Source: Allomeiothermus sp035760705
GTDB taxonomy: Bacteria; Deinococcota; Deinococci; Deinococcales; Thermaceae
Assembly (NCBI GenBank): GCA_035760705.1
Contig: DASTSL010000124.1
Location: 1 to 64,000 of the forward strand
Length of the DNA: 64,000 bases
Direction of reading: 5' to 3'
Both the position numbers and the translations under genes were made by a program. The notes under the pieces were generated by a model. It did no database searches. It had not been told where the DNA came from and was given only the letters and a program-made list of their open reading frames with translations. Below are positions 16,587 through 25,065 of this stretch, piece after piece. Position 1 is the first letter of the stretch. The number at the start of each line of letters is the position of its first letter.

Positions 16587-18272
16587 TCAGGACGAAACAC
16601 CAGACGGTTCCGACTCACCGGCAGGCCGGTCCAGGCGGAACCAGAAGAAAGCGTGCGGCCCCAGGGTCACGAAATAGGGCAGTTCGCCGATAGGCGGGAA
16701 GGGGGTCTGACCGATCATCTCCACCGGGGTAAAGCCTTTCCAGGGGGAGAGGTCGAGTTCTACCGGCTGGGCGAAGCGCGAGAGGTTATTCACCACCAGC
16801 ACGTGCATCCCGGCGTAGCTCCTGACATAAGCCAGCACCTTGGGGTTACTTGGGGCCAAGAAGGTGATGTCGCCCCGCCCGAAGACCGGGTACTGTTTGC
16901 GCACCCGGATGATCCGACGCATCCAGTTGAGCAGGCTGGTGGGGGTGCGCTCCTGGGCCTCGACGTTGACCCCTTGGTAGCCATAGGGCGGGTCCACGAT
17001 CACCGGGCTGTAAAGCCTCGAGCTATCGGCCCGCGAGAAGCCCGCGTTGCGGTCAATAGTCCACTGCATGGGGGTACGCACCCCGTGCCGATCGGGTAAG
17101 TAGATGTTGTCACCCATCCCGATCTCGTCGCCATAGTAGAGAATGGGGCTACCCGGCAGGGTGAGCAAGATCGAGTGTAGCAACTCGATTTGCCGCCGAT
17201 CCCCATCCAGCAAAGGAGCCAGCCGCCGCCGGATCCCCACATTCACCTTCATACGCGGATCCTTGGCGTACTCGGCGTACATATAGGCGCGCTCCTCATC
17301 AGTGACCATCTCCAGGGTCAGCTCGTCGTGGTTGCGCAGGAAGATCGCCCACTGGCAGTCCGGGCGGATTTCGGGAGTGCGCTTGACGATCTCCTCGATG
17401 GGCCGGGACTCCTCGCGGCGCAGGGCCATAAAAATCCGGGGCATCACCGGGAAGTTGAAACACATGTGGAACTCGGGTCGCTCCGCGCTGCCGAAGTAGG
17501 CCACCACGTCCTCGGGCCACTGGTTGGCCTCGGCCAGCAGAAGCTTGCCGGGGAAGTTCTCGTCCACGAAGCGGCGCAGCTCGGCCAGGAAGGCGTGGGT
17601 CTCGGAGAGGTTTTCGCAGTTGGTTCCCTCGCGCTCGAAAAGGTAGGGCACCGCGTCCACCCGGAACCCGTCCAGGCCTAGCTCGAGCCAGAAACGCACC
17701 ACGTCCAGCATCTCTTCGCGCACCTTGGGGTTGTCGTAGTTGAGGTCGGGTTGTGAAGAGAAAAACCGGTGCCAGTAGAACTTGCCCACCGAGGGCTCGA
17801 AGGCCCAGTTGGAGGTCTCGGTGTCGGTGAAGATGATCCGGGCCTCCTTGTACTTCTGCGGGGTGTCCGACCAGACGTAGTAGTCATGGTAGGGGTTGTC
17901 GGGACTTTTGCGGGCCTCCTGGAACCAGAAGTGCTGGTCGGAGGTGTGATTGACCACCAAATCGGCGATGACCCGGATGCCACGGGCGTGGGCTTCCTCG
18001 AGAAAGCGCTGGAAATCGGCCAGGGTCCCGTAATCGGGGTTGATCGCCTTGTAGTCGGCGATGTCGTAGCCGTCGTCCTTGAGGGGCGAGGGGTAGAAGG
18101 GCATCAGCCACAGACAATCCACCCCCAAAGCCTGCAAGTAGTCCAGGCGCGAGGTGAGCCCAGGGAAATCCCCGATGCCGTCAGCGTTGGAGTCTTGGAA
18201 AGAGCGTACGTGCAGCTCGTAAAAAACGGCGTCCTTATACCACAGCGGATCCGAACTCGGGGCCGATGTCAT
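16587..18272 (-). CDS. treS: Trehalose synthase (maltose alpha-D-glucosyltransferase), short form
   Basis: A 561-residue GH13 enzyme. It matches TreS closely: PLWYKDAVFYELHVRSFQDSN, DLVVNHTS (region I), GFRVDAVPYL (catalytic Asp), LLAEANQWP (catalytic Glu) and FLRNHDELTLEMV (region IV), then PILYYGDEIGMGDN. It interconverts maltose and trehalose. The Thermus enzyme carries a C-terminal maltokinase-like part of about 400 residues; here the protein stops right after LGPHAFFWF. TAATTT 7 nt before ATG 18272 suggests a leaderless mRNA. A decayed otsA-otsB remnant lies just upstream. Confidence 0.93.
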   Translation of the reverse strand: MTSAPSSDPLWYKDAVFYELHVRSFQDSNADGIGDFPGLTSRLDYLQALGVDCLWLMPFYPSPLKDDGYDIADYKAINPDYGTLADFQRFLEEAHARGIRVIADLVVNHTSDQHFWFQEARKSPDNPYHDYYVWSDTPQKYKEARIIFTDTETSNWAFEPSVGKFYWHRFFSSQPDLNYDNPKVREEMLDVVRFWLELGLDGFRVDAVPYLFEREGTNCENLSETHAFLAELRRFVDENFPGKLLLAEANQWPEDVVAYFGSAERPEFHMCFNFPVMPRIFMALRREESRPIEEIVKRTPEIRPDCQWAIFLRNHDELTLEMVTDEERAYMYAEYAKDPRMKVNVGIRRRLAPLLDGDRRQIELLHSILLTLPGSPILYYGDEIGMGDNIYLPDRHGVRTPMQWTIDRNAGFSRADSSRLYSPVIVDPPYGYQGVNVEAQERTPTSLLNWMRRIIRVRKQYPVFGRGDITFLAPSNPKVLAYVRSYAGMHVLVVNNLSRFAQPVELDLSPWKGFTPVEMIGQTPFPPIGELPYFVTLGPHAFFWFRLDRPAGESEPSGVSS

Positions 18273-18378
18273 GCCCATCAAATTACCACACCGGTCATGC
18301 TCCGGGGCTCGAGCTGCGACCCCGAGCACTACGAGGAGCGCACGGACCTCACCAGCACAACCGGGTAAGAACTGCCCG

Positions 18379-18408
18379 CCCCTTAGCGCTCTGCGCCAGA
18401 GAAGGGGG
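18379..18408 (+). repeat. Hairpin repeat family B, full copy
   Basis: CCCCTT and AAGGGG enclose TAGCGCTCTGCGCCAGAG. A second small hairpin (GTGCT...AGCAC, about 18413-18439) follows directly. The copy lies upstream of treS in non-coding DNA. Confidence 0.65.
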
Positions 18409-18504
18409 TTGGGTGCTGAATGCTTCGCATCGAGCACTAGGGGGATTCCTCCGCACCGACACCCCTAAACGCGCGGGTACGAGCACGTCATCGGTGACTG
18501 CTCT

Positions 18505-18538
18505 CGCCCCCCGCTCTCGCATGCGAGAGCGGGGGGCG
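18505..18538. repeat. 34-bp perfect palindrome
   Basis: The 17 bases CGCCCCCCGCTCTCGCA are followed at once by their exact reverse complement, with no spacer, giving a very G+C-rich cruciform or hairpin. It lies between treS and the otsAB remnant. No T-tract follows, so it is not a standard terminator. Confidence 0.9.
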
Positions 18539-18750
18539 GAGTGGCGCCATTGAAAAATCCCCGTGGCGAGCGTACACACCGCCTGCGGCTTAGGCTCCCG
18601 ATCAGCCGGGGCTCAGGAAACACTCTGAGCGGGATGACATTGATGAAAAAGGCCGAGCTGGCCTCGAGATCGGAAATTTATACGCGGTGGTGCGAGACCA
18701 AAGGAATTTCCCGTCACGGTTTAGCAGGTTGTCAAAGAAGGACTCGAGCG

Positions 18751-19041
18751 ATGAGCCTGATCGTGGTATCCAACCGGGAGCCGTGTCAGCCGGTGCGTTC
18801 GGAAGGCGGGGTGGAGTGGAAAGCCGCGGTGGGGGGCTCACCGCGGCGCTCACCCCGGTGCTCGAGCAGCAGGGCGGCACCTGGATCGCCTGGGGTGAGC
18901 AAGGGCCAGGTCCTCGAGCGTCTGATCGCCCGCCATCCCCAGCACCACCCGGTCTTTATCGGCGACGACCAGACCGACGAGGAAGGTTTCGCGGCGGTGC
19001 GGTTGCTCGAGGGGCAGCAAACCACCTCGGCCCCCGACTAG
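18751..19041 (+). pseudogene. otsA-otsB remnant (internal deletion and frameshift)
   Basis: The first part reads MSLIVVSNREPCQPVRSEGG, like the N-terminus of trehalose-6-phosphate synthase (OtsA), and continues in another frame as LTAALTPVLEQQGGTWIAWGE after a G-run (about 18830-18838). Back in the first frame, KGQVLERLIARHP then VFIGDDQTDEEGFAAVRLL is the C-terminal HAD region of trehalose-6-phosphatase (OtsB). The middle of both genes is gone. The organism has probably lost the OtsAB route and relies on TreS next door. Confidence 0.75.
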
Positions 19042-19183
19042 GCCCGAAAAAATCCCCGCGCCGGACAGGGTTCGGCTTCGGCGGTCCCGGTCCAAAAACC
19101 GCTCCTTAACCCTCGGCGAACCTGTGATGGGCGGTATTTACAGCCGTCTCGTGAAGTCCTACTCTATGAGTAATAGGAGCATT

Positions 19184-19894
19184 ATGCACAAATTACTGTA
19201 CTTAATCCTATTCCTCGGGGTCACCGCCTGGGCCGCCCCATCCGACGCTTACGGCTATCCGCCCGAGGTCAGGATCACCGATGCCAAAGACCGCGAAGCC
19301 TTCATGCGCTGGTTCGCGGCCATCGCCGAGGCCCAGTACACAGCTCCTAGCCCAAACTGGAAGCCCGAGGATCAAGACTGCGCTGGATTGCTCCGCTACG
19401 CCTATGTGGAAGCGCTCAAACCCAAAACCGCCGAATGGTTCGCCAAGTTCCCCTATCTGCCCGAGCGGGCCATCCCGGCGGTGAAGACGCTCTCCTACCC
19501 GATGCCCCAGATCAGCCGGAGCGTGTTCCGGGTGGCCCCCGGCGCTTACCGGAAAGGGGACGTAAAGGATGGAAAACTGGTCGGGCGCACCACCGCCTTG
19601 TACCTGATGCGCTACAACACGGTCTTTCTGGGCCGTACCCCGGACAAGGCCAGGCGCGGCGACCTGCTGTTTTTCGTCCACCCGCTCGCGGAAGGCTCGG
19701 CCTATCACAGCATGGTCTATCTGGGAAACGGCATGGTGGTATATCACACCGGTTTGAGCCCCGAGGAAGGGGGTGAGGTCAGGTTGCTCTCGCTCGAGAC
19801 CCTGCGGCAGCACCCGGTCAAAAGCTGGCACCCGGTGCCGGAGAACCCGAACTTCCTGGGATTCTTTCGCTGGAAGATCTTGGTTGGCCCATGA
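19184..19894 (+). CDS. DUF1175 family secreted protein, NlpC/P60-like
   Basis: A 236-residue protein with a signal peptide (MHKLLYLILFLGVTAWA) and SD AGGAG before ATG 19184. It matches the DUF1175 (YfaT) pattern that accompanies bacterial alpha-2-macroglobulins. I also see an NlpC/P60-like order of motifs: DCAGLLRYAY (Cys66), VGRTTALY, RRGDLLFF, then AYHSMVYLGNG (His175) and YHTG (His188). It may therefore be a periplasmic cysteine peptidase or amidase; that reading is my inference. It is followed 61 nt later by the macroglobulin gene. Confidence 0.8.
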   Translation: MHKLLYLILFLGVTAWAAPSDAYGYPPEVRITDAKDREAFMRWFAAIAEAQYTAPSPNWKPEDQDCAGLLRYAYVEALKPKTAEWFAKFPYLPERAIPAVKTLSYPMPQISRSVFRVAPGAYRKGDVKDGKLVGRTTALYLMRYNTVFLGRTPDKARRGDLLFFVHPLAEGSAYHSMVYLGNGMVVYHTGLSPEEGGEVRLLSLETLRQHPVKSWHPVPENPNFLGFFRWKILVGP

Positions 19895-19955
19895 AGAAAG
19901 GCTAAGAGCTAACCGTTGGTGGGTCATAGCAAAGGAGAGGTGGATCAGAATATTT

Positions 19956-22900
19956 ATGAAACGGCTTCTACAGGGAATTTTATTGACGTTATTGGTGCTG
20001 CCGGTGTTCGCCCAGAGCGGGGTGCGGATGGAACTCTATGGCGGGGGGGTCAAGAGCCCGCAGGACCGGGTCACCCTCGAGTACTACATGCAGCACCCAC
20101 AGAACACCCGCCTCGAGCTGTTCCGCCTGCGCGAGCCCGATAAGCTGCTGGGCCTGTACGGCCCGCGGGGGGTGCGGGTAGGGGGGCTGGAAGACCTGGA
20201 GAAAACCCGGCTGCGGGTCATCCCGATCTATCCAGGACAGCGCGAGTACGGGACTGTGAGCATCGGGCGGCTCGAGCCCGGCCTCTACTACGCCCGGATC
20301 GGGGGCGGGGCGGGCCGGACGCTGATCCTGGTCACCCGGCTGGGTCTGGTGGTCAAGGCCGAGCCGGGGCGGACCCTCACCTACACGGCGGACCTGGCGA
20401 GCGGGGAGCCTCGAGCCGCCCGGGTTTACCTGCTGGGCCGGGGAGGGCCGAGCCAGGCCACCGCCGATGCGAGCGGGATCGCCCGGCTGCAAAGCCCTGC
20501 GAGCGACAACCAAACCGTGGTGGCAGCCCGTCATGGGTCGGACTGGGCGTTTAGCCGCCTCTTCTGGAACAGTTGGAGCTTGGTCAAAAATCGGGTCTAT
20601 CTGGTGACCGACCGACCGGTGTACCGGCCCGGCCACACGGTGTTCTTCAAAGGCACCGCCCGCAGCGCTCGGGGGCTCAAGCCGCTATCGGGTCGCAGCC
20701 TCGAGGTGCGGGTGGTGGATAGCGACGATAGCCAGGTCCTCGAGCAGAAGTTCACCACCGACGCCTACGGCAGCTTCTTCGGCGAACTCAAGCTGGGACT
20801 GGACGCCTCGCTGGGCAATTACCGGATCGAAGCCGAGCTGGACGGCGAGACCCACGAGGCGGGCTTCGAGGTGCAGGAGTTCGTCAAGCCGGAGTACCAG
20901 GTGAGCGTGGTCCCCGGCAGTTCCACCGCCATCCAGGGGAACAAGGCCCGCTTCACGGTCAAGGGCGAGTACCTCTTTGGTGGCCCGGTGGCGGGCGGCA
21001 AGGTGCAGTGGTCGCTGTTGCGCTCGCCCTACTACCGCTACGGCGAAGGGCTACCCTATGACTTCTACGACGACGCCCAGGGGGTATATGGCGACGTGAT
21101 CCAGCGCGGCGAGGGAACCCTGAACGAGAAGGGTGAACTGGTGGTGGAGGTTCCTCTCGAGCGCCAGGGCGACGATTACCGCCTCTCGCTCCAGGCCAGT
21201 GTCACCGACGAGGCCCGGCGCGAACAACAGGGCTCGGCCAGCCTGGTGGCGTACCGGGCGGGGATCGTGCTGGGGCTCGAGACCACCGGCTACGTCTACC
21301 AAACCGGCGATACCGTCCTGCTCAATATCCGCGCCGAGGACTTGCAGGGCAAGCCGGTCGCCGTGCCCTTCACCCTGGTCGCCGAGCGCGAGTTCTGGGT
21401 ACGCGGCAAGGGGGTCCGGCGCGAGCAGGTGAGCGCCCGCCAGGGCCAGACGAACGCCAGGGGCGAGGCCACGCTGCGCCTGTCCTTCTCCGAGCAGGGC
21501 TCGTACCGCTTCACCCTCAGCGCCAAAGACTCGCAAGGCCGCTCCACCAGCCAGCAGAACTACGCCTGGGTCTCGGGCAACTCCTACTGGTTCTGGGGTT
21601 ACGATGGGCTCTCGGTGCGGGCCGACAAAAAAGTCTACAAACCCGGCGAGGAGGCCGAGTTCGTGATCCAGTCGCCGGTCGAAAACGGCTATGCCCTGGT
21701 GACGCTCGAGGGCAAATCCCTACAAAAAGCCGAGGTCGTGAAGATGAACGGCTCGGTGCTCACCTATCGCTTCAAGGTGACCGAGGCGATGGGGCCCAAC
21801 AGCTACCTGAGCGCGACCGTCATCGGCAACCACAGCTACTACCAGGGCGAGGCCGAGTTCTTCGTGCCGCCGGATCAGAAGTTTTTGAACGTGGCGATCC
21901 AGCCCAGCGCCGAGACCTTCGAGCCGCAGGACTCCGCCACCTACACCCTGCGGGTGACCGACGCCTCCGGCAAACCGGTAAAGGCCCAGGTCACGGTGGG
22001 GCTGGTGGACGAGGCGATTTACCTGGTTCGGCCCGAGAGCACCCCGGACATCCGCGGCTTCTTCTATCCCCGCCAGAGCAACGTGGTCGGCACCGAGCTG
22101 GCGAGCGGGTATAGCTTTGGCTTCGACGCCTGGAACGTCGCCGGGCGAGCCCCCATGACCTCGGCGGTGTTCGCCCAGGCCAAGGAGGGGATGGCGGCGG
22201 CCCGGGTTCGCAGCGATTTCCGCGACACCATCCTGTGGCTTCCCGCCGTGCAGACCGACGAAAACGGGCGGGCTAGCGTCGAGGTGAAGTTTCCCGACAA
22301 CCTGACCCAGTGGCGGATGACCGCGCGGGCCATTACCCTGGGCCAGGAGGTGGGGCAAAACCGCAGCCTGGTGCGCACCACCCTGCCGGTGATCGCCCGG
22401 CTCGCAGGTCCGCGCTTTTTGGTGCGGGGCGACGAGGCCAGCTTGCGGGTGATTGGGCAGAACAACCTGAGCCAGAATTTGCGTGGGCTCCTCAACCTCG
22501 AGACCGAAAACCTCACCAACACCAACCCCGGAGCCAAGAGCGTAACCCTAAGCGCCGGGGGCCGCAGCACCGCCGACTACACCGTGCGGGCGGCCCAGAC
22601 CGCAACCGCCAAACTCAAGGGCTCGGCCTTGACCCCCACGGCCAGCGACGCGCTCGAGATTACGATCCCGGTGATCTCCAAGGGGGTACGGGACGAGATC
22701 GGCTGGGCGGCCCAGGTGAAGCCGCTCCAGCGGCCCGGCGATGCCGGTACTCAGGGAAGCTCGAGTTGGACCTTTACCCTCCCGACTCAGGTAGACCCCA
22801 ACTCGGTGCGGGGTCAATTGGTGCTCACCCCATCGCTGACGGCGGCGGTCGCCCCCGCGTTGCGCTACCTGGCCGGTTACCCCTACGGCTGCTCCGAGCA

Positions 22901-24320
22901 GACCATGAGCCGCTTCCTACCGAGCGTGCTGGCGAAGCGGGTGGGCGCTGCCGCGAACCTACCCGACGACATCGCCGAGAACCTCGACGACATCGCAGGG
23001 CTGGGCTTGGCCCGGCTCTACCAGTTCCAGCACGAGGACGGCGGTTGGGGATTCTGGGAGAACGACGACTCTTCCCTCTTCATCTCGGCCTACGTGATGG
23101 GCGGGCTGCTCGAGGCCCGCTCGGCTGGTTACCGGGTGCGCGAGAACGTGCTCGAAGAGGGCTTCAAGTATCTGCAAGACTATGCCCGCCGGGCGGACGT
23201 CTCAGCGGATGCCCGGGCGATGGCCTACTTTGCCTTGGCGAAAGGAGGGAAGGGGGTAGGCGGCATCTCGAGCGTCCTCGCCGACAAGAACCTCACCCCC
23301 TACGGCCTGGCCCAAGCCGTGCTGGCCTTCACCGAGACCGGCCAACGGGATCAGGCCTTAGCCGCCCAGGATCGTCTGCTCGCCAAGGTGATCGAGCGGG
23401 GCAGCGTCGCTTACTGGGAATCCGGTGCCCCCGACTACTGGTGGAATGACGACCGCATCGAGGCCACCGGCTACGCCCTGATGGGCCTGGCCCGGCTGCG
23501 ACCCGACCACCCGATCGTGCCCAAGGTGGTGAACTGGCTCTTGCTCGAGCGCCGGGGCGCTTCCTGGCGGGCCACCAAGGACACGGCGGCGGTCGTGCGG
23601 GCGGCGCTCGAGCTTTCCAAACGGCAGGGCAGCACCGAAGCCAGCCGTGAGGTCAGGATCAGCATTGACGGGCAGGAAGTTTCGACTCAGACCGTCACCG
23701 ACGCCGCGAGCGTCAGTGTACCGATACAGAATCTCTCGGCGGGAACCCACGTGCTCGAGGTCAGCGTGAGCGGCGAGGCCCCGCTCTACGCGGGGGCCCG
23801 GCTCTCCTACGTCTCCGAGCGGGCCTACAACCGACCCGAGGGCAAGGGCCTGAGGGTGGCCCGGCAATTCGAGAAGCTGGTGCCCAAATACCTCGAGGAC
23901 GAGGAGCGCTACGTCTATAGCCGCGTCCCCCTCACCGACCCGGCCAAACCCGGCGAACTCGTCCTGGCGACGATCTCGGTGACCCCCCAGACCAAGGGAG
24001 CGTTACGCTACCTGCTGGTCGAAGATGGCATCCCGGCGGGCTTTAGCGCCGTGGAGGACGCCGGGATGCAGATCGAGGGCGTGGACACCCCCTACGGCTA
24101 CGATTACTACGGCTGGAACTACTGGTACGACGGGCGCGAGTTCCGCGACCAACGGGCCGAGTTCTACTTCAGCTACCTCGACCAGCCGATCACCTTCAGC
24201 TACGTCCTGCGGGCCGAGACCCCGGGCCGCTTTAGCGCCCTGCCCACCGTGGCCTGGCTGATGTACGAGCCGGAGGTGCGCGGGGTAGGGACGGAGCGGG
24301 TGGTGCGGGTCGGCGAATGA
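19956..24320 (+). CDS. Bacterial alpha-2-macroglobulin with thioester motif
   Basis: A 1454-residue protein starting MKRLLQGILLTLLVLPVFA, a signal peptide without a lipobox, so periplasmic or secreted. MG-type beta domains (VYLVTDRPVYRPGHTVFFKG, FVKPEYQVSVVPGS) lead to the middle region VTVGLVDEAIYLVRPE. The thioester motif CSEQ lies at about Cys979 in YPYGCSEQTMSRF, followed by the alpha-helical thioester domain (GGWGFWEND, TGYALMGLARL) and a receptor-like C-terminus. Such proteins trap attacking proteases. The start is ATG 19956; the upstream in-frame extension overlaps the DUF1175 gene. Confidence 0.93.
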   Translation: MKRLLQGILLTLLVLPVFAQSGVRMELYGGGVKSPQDRVTLEYYMQHPQNTRLELFRLREPDKLLGLYGPRGVRVGGLEDLEKTRLRVIPIYPGQREYGTVSIGRLEPGLYYARIGGGAGRTLILVTRLGLVVKAEPGRTLTYTADLASGEPRAARVYLLGRGGPSQATADASGIARLQSPASDNQTVVAARHGSDWAFSRLFWNSWSLVKNRVYLVTDRPVYRPGHTVFFKGTARSARGLKPLSGRSLEVRVVDSDDSQVLEQKFTTDAYGSFFGELKLGLDASLGNYRIEAELDGETHEAGFEVQEFVKPEYQVSVVPGSSTAIQGNKARFTVKGEYLFGGPVAGGKVQWSLLRSPYYRYGEGLPYDFYDDAQGVYGDVIQRGEGTLNEKGELVVEVPLERQGDDYRLSLQASVTDEARREQQGSASLVAYRAGIVLGLETTGYVYQTGDTVLLNIRAEDLQGKPVAVPFTLVAEREFWVRGKGVRREQVSARQGQTNARGEATLRLSFSEQGSYRFTLSAKDSQGRSTSQQNYAWVSGNSYWFWGYDGLSVRADKKVYKPGEEAEFVIQSPVENGYALVTLEGKSLQKAEVVKMNGSVLTYRFKVTEAMGPNSYLSATVIGNHSYYQGEAEFFVPPDQKFLNVAIQPSAETFEPQDSATYTLRVTDASGKPVKAQVTVGLVDEAIYLVRPESTPDIRGFFYPRQSNVVGTELASGYSFGFDAWNVAGRAPMTSAVFAQAKEGMAAARVRSDFRDTILWLPAVQTDENGRASVEVKFPDNLTQWRMTARAITLGQEVGQNRSLVRTTLPVIARLAGPRFLVRGDEASLRVIGQNNLSQNLRGLLNLETENLTNTNPGAKSVTLSAGGRSTADYTVRAAQTATAKLKGSALTPTASDALEITIPVISKGVRDEIGWAAQVKPLQRPGDAGTQGSSSWTFTLPTQVDPNSVRGQLVLTPSLTAAVAPALRYLAGYPYGCSEQTMSRFLPSVLAKRVGAAANLPDDIAENLDDIAGLGLARLYQFQHEDGGWGFWENDDSSLFISAYVMGGLLEARSAGYRVRENVLEEGFKYLQDYARRADVSADARAMAYFALAKGGKGVGGISSVLADKNLTPYGLAQAVLAFTETGQRDQALAAQDRLLAKVIERGSVAYWESGAPDYWWNDDRIEATGYALMGLARLRPDHPIVPKVVNWLLLERRGASWRATKDTAAVVRAALELSKRQGSTEASREVRISIDGQEVSTQTVTDAASVSVPIQNLSAGTHVLEVSVSGEAPLYAGARLSYVSERAYNRPEGKGLRVARQFEKLVPKYLEDEERYVYSRVPLTDPAKPGELVLATISVTPQTKGALRYLLVEDGIPAGFSAVEDAGMQIEGVDTPYGYDYYGWNYWYDGREFRDQRAEFYFSYLDQPITFSYVLRAETPGRFSALPTVAWLMYEPEVRGVGTERVVRVGE

Positions 24321-25057
24321 AGGTGCTCACCCTGGCGCTTCGCGCCGTCCCTCTCGCGAGTTCGAGAGAGGGATCGGTCTTCCCGAGCAAGAGCAGGGGG
24401 AGAGTAACCCTATCCTTTGGCCTCATCGGCTTAGCGCTCGCACTCTCGAGCACCCAGGCCCAAACCTGGCAGACCCACCGCAGCCCCAACTTCATCGTCC
24501 AAACCGCCTCCCAAGCCGACACTCAATACCTCGAGCACCTCTTCCAAACCCTCCAGAGCGCCCGCAAAGATCTTAAAAACTTCAGCCTCGAGCCCCCCGG
24601 TCGAGTTCTGGTCGTGGTTCACCCGAGCCTCGAGTCCTACCGTAAAGCCACCGCTCAGCCCTGGTTTGTATTGGCCCAGGCCAACCGGGCCGAGCACCAG
24701 ATTGACGTGCAGCGGCTCCACGTGGTGGCCGAGCGGGGGCAGCTCGAGGCCGTTTTGCGCCACGAATACTTCCATCTGGCCCAGCCCGAGGATTGGCCGC
24801 GCTGGCTGGCCGAGGGCTCGGCGATGATCTTTGCTGGGCAAAAGCCGACCGCCAAAGCCTTGGAGGGGGTCTCCGCAACGAGGCTCGAGGAGATCCTGGC
24901 CAACCCGCCAAACTCGCAAACCCTGGCCAGGGCGATGGCGGGGGCGTACGAACGGGCGCGGGCATATTGGAAAAAACGTGGTCATACGCCCTACGCCCTA
25001 CCTCTTACGGAAAAATCCTTTGGCGTACGACATAAAACCTCCCAAATACCGGCATAA
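24317..25057 (+). CDS. HExxH zinc protease (peptidase MA-like), ends remodelled by repeat DNA
   Basis: A 246-residue protein overlapping the macroglobulin stop by 4 nt. The metal-binding motif is HEYFH in VLRHEYFHLAQPEDWP, followed by WLAEGSAMIF with the third-ligand Glu typical of MA-like gluzincins. The signal peptide is odd: MKVLTLALRAV is separated from LIGLALALSSTQAQ by about 25 residues encoded by nested hairpins (24328-24412). The C-terminus after AYWKKRG is encoded by a family-A repeat. Export efficiency may be affected. It probably forms one secreted cassette with the two upstream genes. Confidence 0.75.
   Translation: MKVLTLALRAVPLASSREGSVFPSKSRGRVTLSFGLIGLALALSSTQAQTWQTHRSPNFIVQTASQADTQYLEHLFQTLQSARKDLKNFSLEPPGRVLVVVHPSLESYRKATAQPWFVLAQANRAEHQIDVQRLHVVAERGQLEAVLRHEYFHLAQPEDWPRWLAEGSAMIFAGQKPTAKALEGVSATRLEEILANPPNSQTLARAMAGAYERARAYWKKRGHTPYALPLTEKSFGVRHKTSQIPA
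24328..24383 (+). repeat. Nested hairpins inside the protease signal-peptide region
   Basis: GGCGC-ttc-GCGCC is followed by CCCTCTC...GAGAGGG. This is the structure seen in intergenic hairpin repeats (compare 7552-7586), but here it lies inside codons 5-22 of the HExxH protease gene. Confidence 0.6.
24981..25038 (+). repeat. Intercistronic repeat family A
   Basis: GTCATACGCCCTACGCCCTA ... AAAAATCCTTTGGCGTACGA. It shares the AAAA(A)ATC.TTTGGCGTACGAC block with the copy between metY and metX (in reverse orientation there). It encodes the C-terminal residues of the HExxH protease and ends about 28 bp before the nitrilase start. Confidence 0.8.
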
Positions 25058-25065
25058 TAAACTCG

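Noticed and set aside
18279..18437. N-terminal extension of TreS
   Set aside because: TreS proteins begin just before PLWYKDA. The extension crosses repeat DNA, and the TAATTT element fits ATG 18272.
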